A program made the translations under genes and the position numbers. Under the pieces are notes generated by a model, which was not told the origin of the DNA, did no database searches, and saw nothing but the letters and a program-made list of their open reading frames with translations. DNA of 64,000 nt, from positions 124,001 to 188,000 of the forward strand of contig NZ_BEVZ01000005.1 in assembly GCF_003112515.1 (NCBI RefSeq). The letters run 5' to 3'. Below are positions 25,419-34,318 of the stretch, piece by piece. Every line of letters begins with the position of its first letter. Position 1 is the stretch's first letter. Source of the DNA: Streptomyces fragilis. GTDB lineage: Bacteria > Actinomycetota > Actinomycetes > Streptomycetales > Streptomycetaceae.

Positions 25419-26607
25419 CGCCCACGTGAGCGCCGGCCGGCGGCGAGGTGCGTGCCCGGGGCAGGACGATGCCCTGTTCCTGCGCCGCCGGCCCGGGGCG
25501 GAGGGTCCAGGGCACCTGCCCGGTGGTGGTCAGCCATCCGTGCGACGTCAGGCGGCCCACGACGAAGGCGCGGAGCTGGGGACGCTTGGGCACGTCCCAG
25601 CCCAGCCCCGTGAACATCTGCTTGAACGACGGCCCGTGTCCGTGCTCCGCCCGGAAGGCGACGGTGAACTCGGCGGCCTCCCGCCCCCGGTCCGGCCGGG
25701 CTTCCTTCCACTTGCCGTAGAGGGCCTCGATGCCGTGGCGGAACACCACCGGCTCGGCGGGGACCATGAACGCCTCCGCGACCCGCTCCCGGCGAAGAGC
25801 GCACCGGGCGCACCCCTCGACACTCTCCACGTGCCGCCGCAGCGCGGGAGTCCCCGCGTCCTTCCAGGCCTCCCACGCCTCCTCGGTGAAGAGGTAGCCC
25901 CGGGCCTTCGTGGGGTCCTTGCTCTCCTCCTCCTCGTACGGGCGCAGCCCGCACAGGTGCCGCACCCGCGGGTCCAACAGGTATTGCCCGTCCGGGAGTT
26001 CGGCGAGGAAGCCCCGGTCCAGCAGTTCGAGCAGGAAGGGCCGGCACGCCGCGGGGAGGTGCGGCGGGACCGCCACGGGGAGCTCGGGGTCGCCGTGGGC
26101 GGCGAGGAACAGGGCGGCCAGCCGTCCGGCGGGCGGGAGCTTCTTGACCGGCTTGGCGGACAGCGTCCGCGACGTCCACCCGGACACGCGCGACCGCTTG
26201 TCCTTCCCGAACGGCAGGGGGTGGTCCGGCGCCGTGCGACTCATTTCGGGGATCACGACGGTGCCGGCGGGGGCGGCCGGATCGTTGTCGAAGACGGCGT
26301 CGTCCAGCTCCCAGCCGAGGGCGCGCAGCGCGTCGACGGCGGCCGGGGCGTCACCGAGACGCAGCGTGGCCAGGTCCATGCCGGTGATGTGACCGGTACC
26401 GCCGCGCGCAGACCGGATGGCCGCCACGACGGCCAGGAGCTGCGCGTCGGGCCCGGGCAGCGGCAGCGCGCTCACGTAGCGCAGCAGCGTCCGCGCCGCC
26501 TCGCCCTGCCGGGCGGTCAGGAGAAAGGGCACGGGCTGGGGCACGGGCGGGGCCTTGTCGGCCGGGACGGTCGTCGTCTTGCTGGAACTGGCGGAGGGCT
26601 GTGACAC
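25405..26607 (-). CDS. Conserved actinomycete hypothetical protein, 400 aa
   Basis: 400 residues, soluble. A disordered Ser/Thr/Pro-rich start is followed by helical segments (EAARTLLRYVSALPLPGPDA, DLATLRLGDAPAAVDALRAL) that may form a winged-helix unit. There is a C-x2-C pair (EGCARCALRRERVAEAF) near residue 270, and GPSFKQMFTGLGWDVPKRPQ followed by a winged-helix-like LRAFVVGRLTSHGWLTTTG. Start GTG 26607. I do not recognise a function; DNA binding is a possibility from the C-terminal segment only. Confidence 0.7.
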   Translation of the reverse strand: MSQPSASSSKTTTVPADKAPPVPQPVPFLLTARQGEAARTLLRYVSALPLPGPDAQLLAVVAAIRSARGGTGHITGMDLATLRLGDAPAAVDALRALGWELDDAVFDNDPAAPAGTVVIPEMSRTAPDHPLPFGKDKRSRVSGWTSRTLSAKPVKKLPPAGRLAALFLAAHGDPELPVAVPPHLPAACRPFLLELLDRGFLAELPDGQYLLDPRVRHLCGLRPYEEEESKDPTKARGYLFTEEAWEAWKDAGTPALRRHVESVEGCARCALRRERVAEAFMVPAEPVVFRHGIEALYGKWKEARPDRGREAAEFTVAFRAEHGHGPSFKQMFTGLGWDVPKRPQLRAFVVGRLTSHGWLTTTGQVPWTLRPGPAAQEQGIVLPRARTSPPAGAHVGVTSP

Positions 26608-26938
26608 AACACGTCCAACGCCGTTCGTCGCCCGGGGTTACCGTCCAGGCGCGCGGCACGCCGTCACCGACCTCAACCCCTTCGGGGTCGAGCGGTCAGT
26701 TCCACAGGTCTTCCCCCCGGGCACCTCACGTCCGTGCAGATGTCGTGGGTCGTCGCAGTGGTGATGGTGAGGGAACCAGGTGCCGAGGTCGGTGCAGTCG
26801 GTGCGCGGGTGGCGTCGATCCAGATGAAGGGCCGCCGGCAGCTCCAGGCCACGCCCCTGCGAGGCGGTCCCGGCCGAAGCGGCCGGGTCCGCCCGTGACA
26901 ACATCGGCCGACTACAGGTGACACCCGGAAAGACCCCC
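26608..26938. other. Divergent intergenic region, no gene supported
   Basis: 331 bp between the 400-aa hypothetical gene and the PASTA-domain gene. Open frames here lack ribosome binding sites and family resemblance. It marks the left boundary of the region of lower G+C that extends to about 31.8 kb; no flanking direct repeats or integrase remnant could be identified by eye. Confidence 0.5.
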
Positions 26939-27970
26939 ATGCCCACAGTGTTCAAAGCGATCGGCGTCATCCTCCTCCTGCCGTTCGTCCTCGCCTTTCT
27001 CCTCGTGCGCGCCGCCTGGAGGAAGGACGCCAAGCTCGGCATCGTGACGCTCGTACTCGTCGTAGGCGTCTTCGGAGCGGCTGCCGCGAACAGTGACGAC
27101 GGTGACCGCCAAGCCACCGCCGCTGTCGGCGAAGCAGCGAGCCCGCAGCCGGACCCGTATGCCCTCGTGACCGTCCCGGATTTCCACGGGAACGGCCTCG
27201 CAGAGGCGACCGCGGCGGCCGAGGAGCTGGGCTGGAAGTCGGTCGCGGTCGAGGACGCCACCTTGGACCACCGGTCGGTCAGCCCGGATGCCACCGGGTG
27301 GCGGGTCTGCTTCCAGCAGCCTTCCGCCGACAGGCGCGTGCTGCCGAAGTACCAAGAGGTCACCCTGTACGCGGTCCCGGAGGCTGAGGAGTGTCCGAAA
27401 TACCGGGGCGGGTTCCGTCGCGTGACGATGCCGGACCTGATCGGTGAGCAGCTCGACGACGCCACCCGCCAGCTCTCCGCCCTCGGCCTGGACCGTGTGC
27501 GCCATTTCCACGCCCACACCGGCAAGGAGCTCCCCGACGCCGAGCAGGAGCAGGCGGACTGGCGGATCTGCCGCCAGGAGCCGACACCGTCCGTGACGGT
27601 CGAGACCTTCAACCAGGTCGAACTCTGGCTGATCAGCGACGGCAAGCCGTGCACCGCACCGAGTCCAGAACCGAAGCCCAAGCCGAAGCCGAAGCCCGAA
27701 CCGAAGCCGGACTACGGCTCCACCTCCGGCGGCGCCAGCGGCGGCTCGTCGACCTCGGGCGGTTCGAGTGGCGGCTCCTCCAGCACGTCCGGCGGCAGCA
27801 CGGGTGGCGGCAGCACGTCCGGTGGCGGCACATCCGGTGGGCGGACGGGCGTCGGCTTCGGCCAGTTCTGCTCACCCGTCGGCGCCACCGCGACAACCGC
27901 CGACGGCCGCCCGGCCAAGTGCTTCATGGGCCGCGACGGCCAGGCCCGGTGGGGTTACAACTCCGGCTGA
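26939..27970 (+). CDS. Membrane protein with two PASTA-like domains
   Basis: 343 residues. Two N-terminal hydrophobic helices (AIGVILLLPFVLAFLLV and GIVTLVLVVGVFGAAAA), then two PASTA-like repeats: VTVPDFHGNGLAEATAAAEE to EVTLYAV, and VTMPDLIGEQLDDATRQLSA to QVELWLI, each with a cysteine in a WR(V/I)C motif. Next comes a (KP)n linker, a 60-residue Ser/Thr/Gly repeat region and a short terminal domain with two cysteines (FGQFCSPVGAT, AKCFMGRDGQ). PASTA domains bind peptidoglycan, so a wall-sensing or wall-linking role is plausible. GGAAAG lies before ATG 26939. Confidence 0.8.
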   Translation: MPTVFKAIGVILLLPFVLAFLLVRAAWRKDAKLGIVTLVLVVGVFGAAAANSDDGDRQATAAVGEAASPQPDPYALVTVPDFHGNGLAEATAAAEELGWKSVAVEDATLDHRSVSPDATGWRVCFQQPSADRRVLPKYQEVTLYAVPEAEECPKYRGGFRRVTMPDLIGEQLDDATRQLSALGLDRVRHFHAHTGKELPDAEQEQADWRICRQEPTPSVTVETFNQVELWLISDGKPCTAPSPEPKPKPKPKPEPKPDYGSTSGGASGGSSTSGGSSGGSSSTSGGSTGGGSTSGGGTSGGRTGVGFGQFCSPVGATATTADGRPAKCFMGRDGQARWGYNSG

Positions 27971-28116
27971 GCGCCGCTGCGCAAAGTCCCGCCCGTAGCC
28001 GCTTAGTAGTCACGACATGATTGGTTGTGACTGCCGCCAGTGTTACTCCCGCATGCCATGCTGACCGCCATCACGCGCGACGTTTGCTTCTGTCGGTCTT
28101 GCAAGAGGTCACAGGG

Positions 28117-28148
28117 CCGGGTCCCGCCGCGTGAGCGGCGGGACCCGG
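28117..28148 (+). terminator. Perfect 14-bp tetraloop hairpin
   Basis: CCGGGTCCCGCCGC (28117-28130) and GCGGCGGGACCCGG (28135-28148) pair exactly around GTGA, a GNRA tetraloop. It lies 147 bases after the PASTA-gene stop and 78 bases before the helicase start, so it probably ends the former or is a leader structure of the latter. The remaining 27971-28225 sequence shows no gene. Confidence 0.7.
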
Positions 28149-28225
28149 GACTGCTTCGTTCGAGACCCTGTCGGGGTCGTCTGCTACACCTGTGCCAAAT
28201 GGGGAGCAGTGTCAGAGGAGTCAAG

Positions 28226-31200
28226 GTGTCCCTTCACGCCGATGTGTCAGAACCCGTGGAGGGTATCTACGAGCGGCTCATCACGCTCCGGGTGAGTCAG
28301 CAGCTCGAGAAGCTGGCGGAGATGGGCTGGCGGCCCATTACGGCAGAAGTCGGCCATGAGTCCGTTCCCCACGTGCTCGCCCGGCACGTTGCGGAGAGCG
28401 TCCATCGGCTGCTCCAAGACCTCGCCCCGGACGATCGCGTCCACGCCGCCAACCACATCCTCGATGCGATCAGCACCCTCGACGGCGCTCGTGAGTGGGT
28501 CGATCAGGTTATCCCCGGGCCACGCCAACTCCTCGCCGTGGCCCGCCAGGAGGCGGCTGGCGTCTACGCCTTGCGCCCGGGCATCCCGCTCTCCGACGCG
28601 GCGCTACTCACTAACTCTCCCGGCGAGCCCAGCCTCGGCTTCGAATTGAGGGCCGAGCTGGCCACCGCTGACCGCGTCGACCTGCTCTGCGCCTTCGTGA
28701 AGTGGCACGGCCTCCGGATCATCGAGCAGTCTCTGAATGCCGCGCACGAGCGCGGGATCCCGATCCGCGTCATCACGACGACCTACATCGGCGCCACCGA
28801 ACGACGTGCCCTCGACCGCCTGGTGCGCGAGTTCGGCGCAGAGGTCAGAGTCAACTACGAGACGCGCTCCACCCGGCTGCATGCCAAGGCCTGGCTCTTC
28901 CGTCGCCACAGTGGTTACGACACCGCGTACGTCGGCAGCTCGAACCTCTCCAAGGCCGCTCTCCTCGACGGCCTTGAGTGGAACGTCCGCCTCTCCAGCG
29001 TGGCCACCCCCGAGGCCCTCCGCAAGTTCGAGGCGACCTTCGACGCCTACTGGGACGACACGGCCTTCGAACCGTACGACCCCGACCATGACGGCGACCG
29101 CCTGCAGGAAGCACTCGCCATCGCTGGAGGGGCGTCCGCGTCCGACCAGGCCATGCGACGGATCACCCTCTCAGGCTTGGAGGTGCGCCCCTACCCGCAC
29201 CAGCGGGACATGTTGGAGCGCCTGGAAGTCGAGCGTGAAGTCCACGACCGGCACCGCAACCTCCTGGTCGCCGCCACCGGCACGGGGAAGACCGTCATGG
29301 CCGCGCTCGACTACAGGCAACTCCGCAAGAGGATCGGCCGCGACCTGCGCCTTCTCTTCGTGGCGCACCGCAAGGAGATACTGCAGCAGTCGGTGCGCAC
29401 CTACCAGGACGTCCTGGTCGACCCGAACTTCGGGGAGGAGCTGTACAGCGGTGAAATCCCGGAGCGCTGGACACACGTCTTCGGCAGCGTCCAGTCCCTC
29501 AACGCCCGGACCCTCGACCGCCTGGCTCCCGATCACTTCGATGTGATCGTGATCGACGAGTTCCACCACGGCACCTCACCGACCTACCGAAAGATCATCG
29601 ACCACTTCCAGCCGATGGAACTGCTCGGCCTCACCGCGACGCCCGAGCGGATGGACGGTAGGAACGTCCAGGACGAGTTCTTCGACGGCCGGATCGCCGC
29701 CGAGATGCGACTCTGGGAGGCGCTGGAGAACAACCTCCTCAGCCCGTTCCACTACTTCGGCATCAGTGACAACACCGACCTCAGCGCCATCGAGTGGAAG
29801 CGCGGCGCCTACGACACCGACGCCTTGAGCAACGTGTTCACCGGCAATGACGCGCGGGCGCGCCTCATCGTCCGGGCGGTGCAGGAAAAGATCGCGGATC
29901 CGCTGACCATGCGGGCACTCGGCTTTTGTGTCTCCGTGGCGCACGCGCACTTCATGGCCGGTTTCTTCCGTGAAGCGGGCTTCAACGCAGTGGCTCTCTC
30001 CGGACAGACCCCGCCGGATGAACGTAGGAAGGCCCTAGTCGATCTCCGCGCCGGCAGTCTTCAGGTGATCTTCTCCGTGGACCTCTTCAACGAGGGCCTC
30101 GACATCCCCGACGTCGACACGCTGCTCCTCCTGCGTCCCACCTCCAGCGCAACCGTCTTCCTCCAGCAGTTCGGCCGCGGCCTGCGCCGCTCGGAGGGCA
30201 AAGCGGTCTTGACCGTCCTGGACTTCATCGGACAGCACCGCAAGGAGTTCCGCTTCGAGAACCAGTTCCGCGCGCTGACGAACCTGACCCGCAAGCGCCT
30301 CTTGGAACACATAGAGGAGGGCTTTCCGCAGCTCCCCTCCGGCTGCGAGATCATCCTGGAGGAGAAGGCCAAGAAGCGGATCATCGCGAACATAAGGGAC
30401 CAGATCGGCGTCAACGTCACGGTCCTGGCTCGTGAAGTCGCGCAGTACAAGGAGACCTCGCTCGGTGGTTACTTGGAGGAGAGCGGCCGAGAGCTCAAGG
30501 AGATCTACCGCGGCAACGGGAACTCCTGGACCGGGCTCCTTCGCCGCGCACATCTCCTCTCCGGGGAGGCGCCGGAGAACGAGGCCCTGCTTCTCCGCCG
30601 CATCCCGTCCTTCCTGCACGTTGACGACCCGCTGCGGGTGCGTGAGTACACCCGCATGCTCGAGGACGACGCCCCGTCGTACGACGATCTCGACGAGCAG
30701 GGCAAGGCGTACGCCCGGATGCTCTTCTTTCAGCTCTGGCCCAGTGGCGGCTTCACACGCAAGGGCTTCGGCAGCTACGACGAGGGATTCGCCGTCCTGC
30801 GCGAGCACCGAGCCGTCCGGAACGAGTTGATGCAGGTCTTGGCACACAACCTGGAGCACACAGAGCATGTGCCGATCCCGCTGCTGGGCATCGGCGGTAA
30901 TACTCCCATCCCGCTCACCGTGCACGCGTCGTACAGCCGGGAGGAGATCCTGCCCGCACTCGGCCAGTCGGAGGTCGGAGGCTTCGTGCCGAGCGATTTC
31001 CGTGAGGGCGTGAAGTGGTGCGAATCGGTGAAGACGGATGCCCTACTCATCACGCTGGAGAAGGACGAGAAGGATTTCTCTCCGCAGACGCGGTACCGCG
31101 ACTACGCGATCAACGAGAAGCGGTTCCACTGGGAATCCCAAAATCAGACGTCGGAGACCTCGAACACGGGCATTCGCTATCAGAAGCACGTGGAGATGGG

Positions 31201-31387
31201 AACGAACGTCCTGCTCTTCGTCCGCCGCTACAAGAGCACCGACATCGGCGGGGCCCAGCCATGGATGCTCCTCGGGCCGGCTGAGTACGTGACGCACGTC
31301 GGAAGCAAGCCGATGGCGGTCACCTGGGACCTTCAGCATGAGATCCCGGCGGACGTCTGGAGCTATTCCACGATCAAGGCCGGATAA
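28226..31387 (+). CDS. PLD-nuclease / SF2 helicase / DUF3427 protein, defence-type
   Basis: 1053 residues. Residues about 130-300 form a phospholipase-D-type nuclease with a single HxK motif (TRLHAKAWLF) and a GSSNLS block. Residues about 320-700 are an SF2 helicase: Walker A ATGTGKT, motif II IDEFHH, LTATPERMDG, SVDLFNEGLDIPDVD and motif VI QQFGRGLRRSEGK. The C-terminus ending GAQPWMLLGPAEYVTHVGSK fits DUF3427. One PLD motif implies dimerisation for catalysis. Such fusions are common in restriction and defence islands. GTG 28226 has GAGGAG five bases upstream; ATG 28199 is possible. Base composition is lower in G+C than the neighbours. Confidence 0.88.
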   Translation: MSLHADVSEPVEGIYERLITLRVSQQLEKLAEMGWRPITAEVGHESVPHVLARHVAESVHRLLQDLAPDDRVHAANHILDAISTLDGAREWVDQVIPGPRQLLAVARQEAAGVYALRPGIPLSDAALLTNSPGEPSLGFELRAELATADRVDLLCAFVKWHGLRIIEQSLNAAHERGIPIRVITTTYIGATERRALDRLVREFGAEVRVNYETRSTRLHAKAWLFRRHSGYDTAYVGSSNLSKAALLDGLEWNVRLSSVATPEALRKFEATFDAYWDDTAFEPYDPDHDGDRLQEALAIAGGASASDQAMRRITLSGLEVRPYPHQRDMLERLEVEREVHDRHRNLLVAATGTGKTVMAALDYRQLRKRIGRDLRLLFVAHRKEILQQSVRTYQDVLVDPNFGEELYSGEIPERWTHVFGSVQSLNARTLDRLAPDHFDVIVIDEFHHGTSPTYRKIIDHFQPMELLGLTATPERMDGRNVQDEFFDGRIAAEMRLWEALENNLLSPFHYFGISDNTDLSAIEWKRGAYDTDALSNVFTGNDARARLIVRAVQEKIADPLTMRALGFCVSVAHAHFMAGFFREAGFNAVALSGQTPPDERRKALVDLRAGSLQVIFSVDLFNEGLDIPDVDTLLLLRPTSSATVFLQQFGRGLRRSEGKAVLTVLDFIGQHRKEFRFENQFRALTNLTRKRLLEHIEEGFPQLPSGCEIILEEKAKKRIIANIRDQIGVNVTVLAREVAQYKETSLGGYLEESGRELKEIYRGNGNSWTGLLRRAHLLSGEAPENEALLLRRIPSFLHVDDPLRVREYTRMLEDDAPSYDDLDEQGKAYARMLFFQLWPSGGFTRKGFGSYDEGFAVLREHRAVRNELMQVLAHNLEHTEHVPIPLLGIGGNTPIPLTVHASYSREEILPALGQSEVGGFVPSDFREGVKWCESVKTDALLITLEKDEKDFSPQTRYRDYAINEKRFHWESQNQTSETSNTGIRYQKHVEMGTNVLLFVRRYKSTDIGGAQPWMLLGPAEYVTHVGSKPMAVTWDLQHEIPADVWSYSTIKAG

Positions 31388-31815
31388 CCTGTCGGACGCC
31401 CTCCTCCGCAAGCGTGTGCGTGACCCTGCTCCTGGGGGGTGTGAAGAGGGCTCGCTCGGCCAAGTGGCAACGCAACAGCGCCTTGGCCCGAACGACTTTC
31501 AGGCTCACGACATGGCCGCCATCGGCGTGTAGTCCCGTGGGCAACTCACACGGGACACCTCTCCGTGGTCCTGGGTGCGGGGTGACGCCGGCGCTCTCAA
31601 AAGATGTCCGTTGAAGGCATTCGCCGACTCCGTGCGGGAGATCAGGTCCCTGCCGGGAAATGCACCCGGTCGATAATCGGAATATTCCGGGAAATTCGCC
31701 CATATGGCAAAGGGTTGGCAGTATGGCCTCACAAGCCGCGCAGGAGCGCGGACACGGGTGACCCCGGCAGTGCTACCAACACCCCGGGGTCCGGCATCAG
31801 GAGCAGTCACTCCCC
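31388..31815. other. 428-bp non-coding region before the HTH gene
   Basis: No gene supported. It contains an inverted repeat GTCCCGTG-N9-CACGGGAC (31532-31556), which could terminate the helicase transcript, and the palindrome CGGAATATTCCG (31678-31689) in an A+T-rich patch likely to hold the promoter of the HTH gene. Confidence 0.5.
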
Positions 31816-32976
31816 ATGCAGATTCATCGTATCCCGGTGCATGACCGGGACTTCGTGATCATCGCCAACAAGGCAATCCAGGACCGGCGGCTGTCCCACA
31901 CCGCGCGGGGGATTCTCGCGCTGGTCCTGTCCCTCCCGAACGGCATCGGGGAGAACGTCAGGACCCTGAGCGACGACTATCCGCAGGGCAGGGGTGCAGT
32001 CGCCAAGGCCGTCGCGGAGCTGCGGAAGCTCGGGTACTGGGTGACGAGCACGCGCCGTGACCCGGAGACCGGGCTGATCCGCTCCAGCGTGGACGTGTAC
32101 GAGTTGCCCGGCCTCGTCGGGGCCGCGGCGCTTCCCGTTCGGACCCCGGCCCCCGCCGCGTCGCCGTTTCCCTCCCGTCCGGGAACCGGTGACGTGGCCA
32201 CCGGGGACGCGGGAACGTCCCCTTGCGGGGAAAAGGAACAGGAAAAGGACGGGGGAAAGCCCTCCCTGATCCCCTGGCGGCGACGGAGCCGCAAGCCGGA
32301 CTGGGAAACCGGGCGGGCTTCGGCGGCAGCGGACGCCGGGGTGAAGGCCGCGGCGGCCACAGAGGAGGAAGGGGCGGGCGAGCAAGTCGCGAGCGGGGTG
32401 GCGGCGGCGGCCGGGGCGGCCCAGGCGACGCGGGAGGCGGAGGCCGCGCGGATCCTGCGGCGGCTGGAAGCCGTGGATCCGCGGTTGCGGCTCGGTGAGC
32501 GGCAGGTCCACGAGCTCGTTCCCGCCGTGTGCCGGTGGCTGGGGCGTGGAGCCACCGTCGCGGAGATCACCGAAGCGCTGACGCAGGGCCTGCCGTCGAA
32601 GCTCTACAGCGCGAGGCGCATCCTCGCCGACCGCCTGGAGCGCAAGCTCCCCGCGCCCAGGAGGCGGTGGAAGAGCTATGCCGAGTGCGGCAGCCCCGGG
32701 TGCGGCAGCCTTCTGCCCGAGGGGCAGGAGGCGGGTATCTGCGCGGGGTGCGCGGTCGGAAGCGTCGAGTACTTCGCGATCGACTGCGCCACCGGCGTCG
32801 TGACGGATCACGCGGCGGATGTCGTGCTGGCGGACGGGGTGCCGGGGAAAGCGCCTGGTGACGCCACGCTCGGTGGCGCCACTCGGGACTCGTGGCCGGC
32901 GATTCCCCACGCGGCGGGGCGGGTCGCCGAGCTGCGGGCTCTGCTCCGAGGGGCCGCGGTCCGGTCAGGGACGTGA
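31816..32976 (+). CDS. Helix-turn-helix protein, replication-initiator-like N-terminus
   Basis: 386 residues. The first 95 residues look like a winged-helix unit: FVIIANKAIQDRRLSHTARG, ILALVLSLPNG, TLSDDYPQGRGAVAKAVAEL, RKLGYWVTSTRRD, similar to HTH domains in plasmid or phage replication proteins and streptomycete regulators. A long Ala/Glu/Arg-rich linker follows, then a helical unit (EAARILRRLEAVDPRLRLGE to LPSKLYSARRILADRLERKL) and two cysteine pairs (ECGSPGCGS, GICAGCA) that may bind zinc. AGGAGC lies 11 bases before ATG 31816. Target unknown. Confidence 0.7.
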   Translation: MQIHRIPVHDRDFVIIANKAIQDRRLSHTARGILALVLSLPNGIGENVRTLSDDYPQGRGAVAKAVAELRKLGYWVTSTRRDPETGLIRSSVDVYELPGLVGAAALPVRTPAPAASPFPSRPGTGDVATGDAGTSPCGEKEQEKDGGKPSLIPWRRRSRKPDWETGRASAAADAGVKAAAATEEEGAGEQVASGVAAAAGAAQATREAEAARILRRLEAVDPRLRLGERQVHELVPAVCRWLGRGATVAEITEALTQGLPSKLYSARRILADRLERKLPAPRRRWKSYAECGSPGCGSLLPEGQEAGICAGCAVGSVEYFAIDCATGVVTDHAADVVLADGVPGKAPGDATLGGATRDSWPAIPHAAGRVAELRALLRGAAVRSGT

Positions 32977-33018
32977 CTCGTCGCCCGGTGCCGGCGGAGC
33001 CCCGGGCGTGAAGCGGCG

Positions 33019-33036
33019 CCCCTGCGGGCGCAGGGG
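33019..33036 (+). terminator. Hairpin after the HTH gene
   Basis: CCCCTGC (33019-33025) pairs with GCAGGGG (33030-33036) around GGGC, followed by TGGCGTTT. It lies about 45 bases past the stop codon. Confidence 0.6.
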
Positions 33037-33069
33037 TGGCGTTTGGCTGATGAGGGGTGGCGTACGCGG

Positions 33070-33083
33070 GCGGAACGTTCCGC
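33070..33083. promoter_or_regulatory. Perfect 14-bp palindrome in the operon leader region
   Basis: GCGGAACGTTCCGC is self-complementary and is followed by A+T-rich sequence with TGATCA, about 125 bp before the first gene of the three-gene operon. A repressor site is likely but the protein is unknown. Confidence 0.45.
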
Positions 33084-33140
33084 AATTTGATGATCACATT
33101 GCGTGTTCGATCAGTGGGCCTCCATGCTGTCATTCCACCC

Positions 33141-33169
33141 CCCGGCGAATCCGTGTTCGGTTCGCCGGG
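33141..33169 (+). promoter_or_regulatory. Leader hairpin of the three-gene operon
   Basis: CCCGGCGAA (33141-33149) pairs with TTCGCCGGG (33161-33169) across an 11-nt loop, 37 bases before the ATG of the small membrane gene. It could be an attenuator or an mRNA stability element. Confidence 0.4.
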
Positions 33170-33206
33170 ATGGATTCCCTTGCCCGCCCGAACTCGGAAG
33201 TAAGCG

Positions 33207-33428
33207 ATGTCTGTACGGCAACTCCCCCTGGCCGCGGCGCTGTTGGTGACGTTGGCTTGGAGCACGGTGATGGTCCTTCTGGATCAGGCCGCCCTGGCGG
33301 CCGCAGTCGTCCCCGCTCTGCTGCAGTTGGCGGGGACGTGGCTTGTCGTACGGGACGGAGCCCGGCGCTCGCGCGAGCCCCGGGCCGAGGCCGGCGGGCC
33401 GGAGTGGCAGAAGGAGCACAGCAGTTGA
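33207..33428 (+). CDS. Small two-helix membrane protein, first gene of operon
   Basis: 73 residues. Two hydrophobic segments (LPLAAALLVTLAWSTVMVLL and AALAAAVVPALLQLAGTWLVV) and a charged tail (RRSREPRAEAGGPEWQKEHSS). GGAAGTAAGCG precedes the ATG with good spacing. The TGA overlaps the TTG start of the next gene (TTGA), indicating coupling. No family recognised; it may anchor or modulate the downstream HTH protein. Confidence 0.65.
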   Translation: MSVRQLPLAAALLVTLAWSTVMVLLDQAALAAAVVPALLQLAGTWLVVRDGARRSREPRAEAGGPEWQKEHSS

Positions 33429-34318
33429 GCAAGTCATCTCCTCCGGAGCCGGACGAGCCGCCCCAGCCGCGGCGCAGGCCCGGTCCGGAGCTGGGTCAGA
33501 TCGTCCCCCGGGTGGTCGGCGCCCACCGGTCCTTGCTGCTGGTCATGCGCGAGCGCCACCGGCTCGACGGGCGCAGTCTCGGCGACCTCAAGGCGCTCAC
33601 CGGTCAGCAGACGTCGAAGATCTCCGAGCTGCTCAGGGGAGTAGGGCCCTATCCCCGCTGGGACAACACGGAACCGCTGGTGGAGGCCATGCGACTCCCC
33701 CGCACTCCCCTCCTTCGCCTCTGGCGCCAGGGTGCTCTGGAGGCGGAGCGGAAGGCGGCGTGGATCAAGGGCAACAAGGGCGCCGAGGACGACGGGGAGA
33801 CCGATCTGCCGGTGAGCCTGCAGGGCATGCGACGCCTGCACGGCGCGGCGTACCTCGCGTACGCCGAGATCTTCCTGCACCCCGAGGCCGCCGCGGAAGT
33901 CATGGAGCGGACCTTCCACGTCCTGTGGGCGCGGGAGCACGTGATGCTCTCCAGCGACAGCGCGCCGCGCTTCGCCTGGGCGGTGTTCAGGGAGCAGGTC
34001 ATGGAACGCGCGGACGAGCGAGTGGCCCTTCCCGAGGCCGCGCTGCGGACGGCGTCCCTCCACGAGCCCGGTACGTCACCCGGCGACGAGTGGCTGCTGA
34101 TGGCCCACCAGGTGAACCTCTTCACGGCGCTGCGGGGGCTCGCCGCCCGCCACGCGGACGTGCTGCTCCTGCGGCACGTGCTCGGGCTGAGCACGGAGAG
34201 GACCGCTCTCGTGCTCGGCACGCACCCGGGGATGGTCAGAGTCTGGCAGCGTCAGGCGGAGTCCCGTCTCGAGGCCGACCCCGGTTTGAGAAGCCTGATC
34301 GAAGGGATGACGCGATGA
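33425..34318 (+). CDS. HTH regulator with sigma-70 region-4-like C-terminus
   Basis: 297 residues. Residues about 25-80 form one HTH (LLLVMRERHRLDGRSLGDLK, ALTGQQTSKISELLRGVGPY), reminiscent of Xre-type proteins. The C-terminus ADVLLLRHVLGLSTERTALV then LGTHPGMVRVWQRQAESRLE resembles sigma factor region 4. The middle is helical and rich in Glu/Arg. TTG 33425 has AAGGAG eight bases upstream, and its start and stop overlap the neighbouring genes by four bases (TTGA, ATGA). A transcription regulator of its own operon is the simplest reading. Confidence 0.72.
   Translation: MSKSSPPEPDEPPQPRRRPGPELGQIVPRVVGAHRSLLLVMRERHRLDGRSLGDLKALTGQQTSKISELLRGVGPYPRWDNTEPLVEAMRLPRTPLLRLWRQGALEAERKAAWIKGNKGAEDDGETDLPVSLQGMRRLHGAAYLAYAEIFLHPEAAAEVMERTFHVLWAREHVMLSSDSAPRFAWAVFREQVMERADERVALPEAALRTASLHEPGTSPGDEWLLMAHQVNLFTALRGLAARHADVLLLRHVLGLSTERTALVLGTHPGMVRVWQRQAESRLEADPGLRSLIEGMTR

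Larger units (their letters stand above)
26900..31815. other. Region of lower G+C, probable accessory island
   Basis: Codon third positions here use A and T far more often than in flanking genes, and the 31.4-31.8 kb non-coding stretch has A+T-rich words such as CGATAATCGGAATATTCC. The region carries the PASTA protein and the PLD/helicase gene. No integrase, transposase or clear attachment repeat is visible. Transfer is an inference from composition. Confidence 0.5.

Noticed and set aside
26638..26938. Transposase or integrase remnant at the island's left edge
   Set aside because: Reverse-strand frames contain short basic stretches only; no DDE, HTH or recombinase motif is visible.
28008..28035. 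AGTCAC/GTGACT inverted repeat as a phage attachment site or tRNA remnant
   Set aside because: Arms are only 6 bp, there is no matching second copy at the other island edge, and no tRNA cloverleaf can be drawn.
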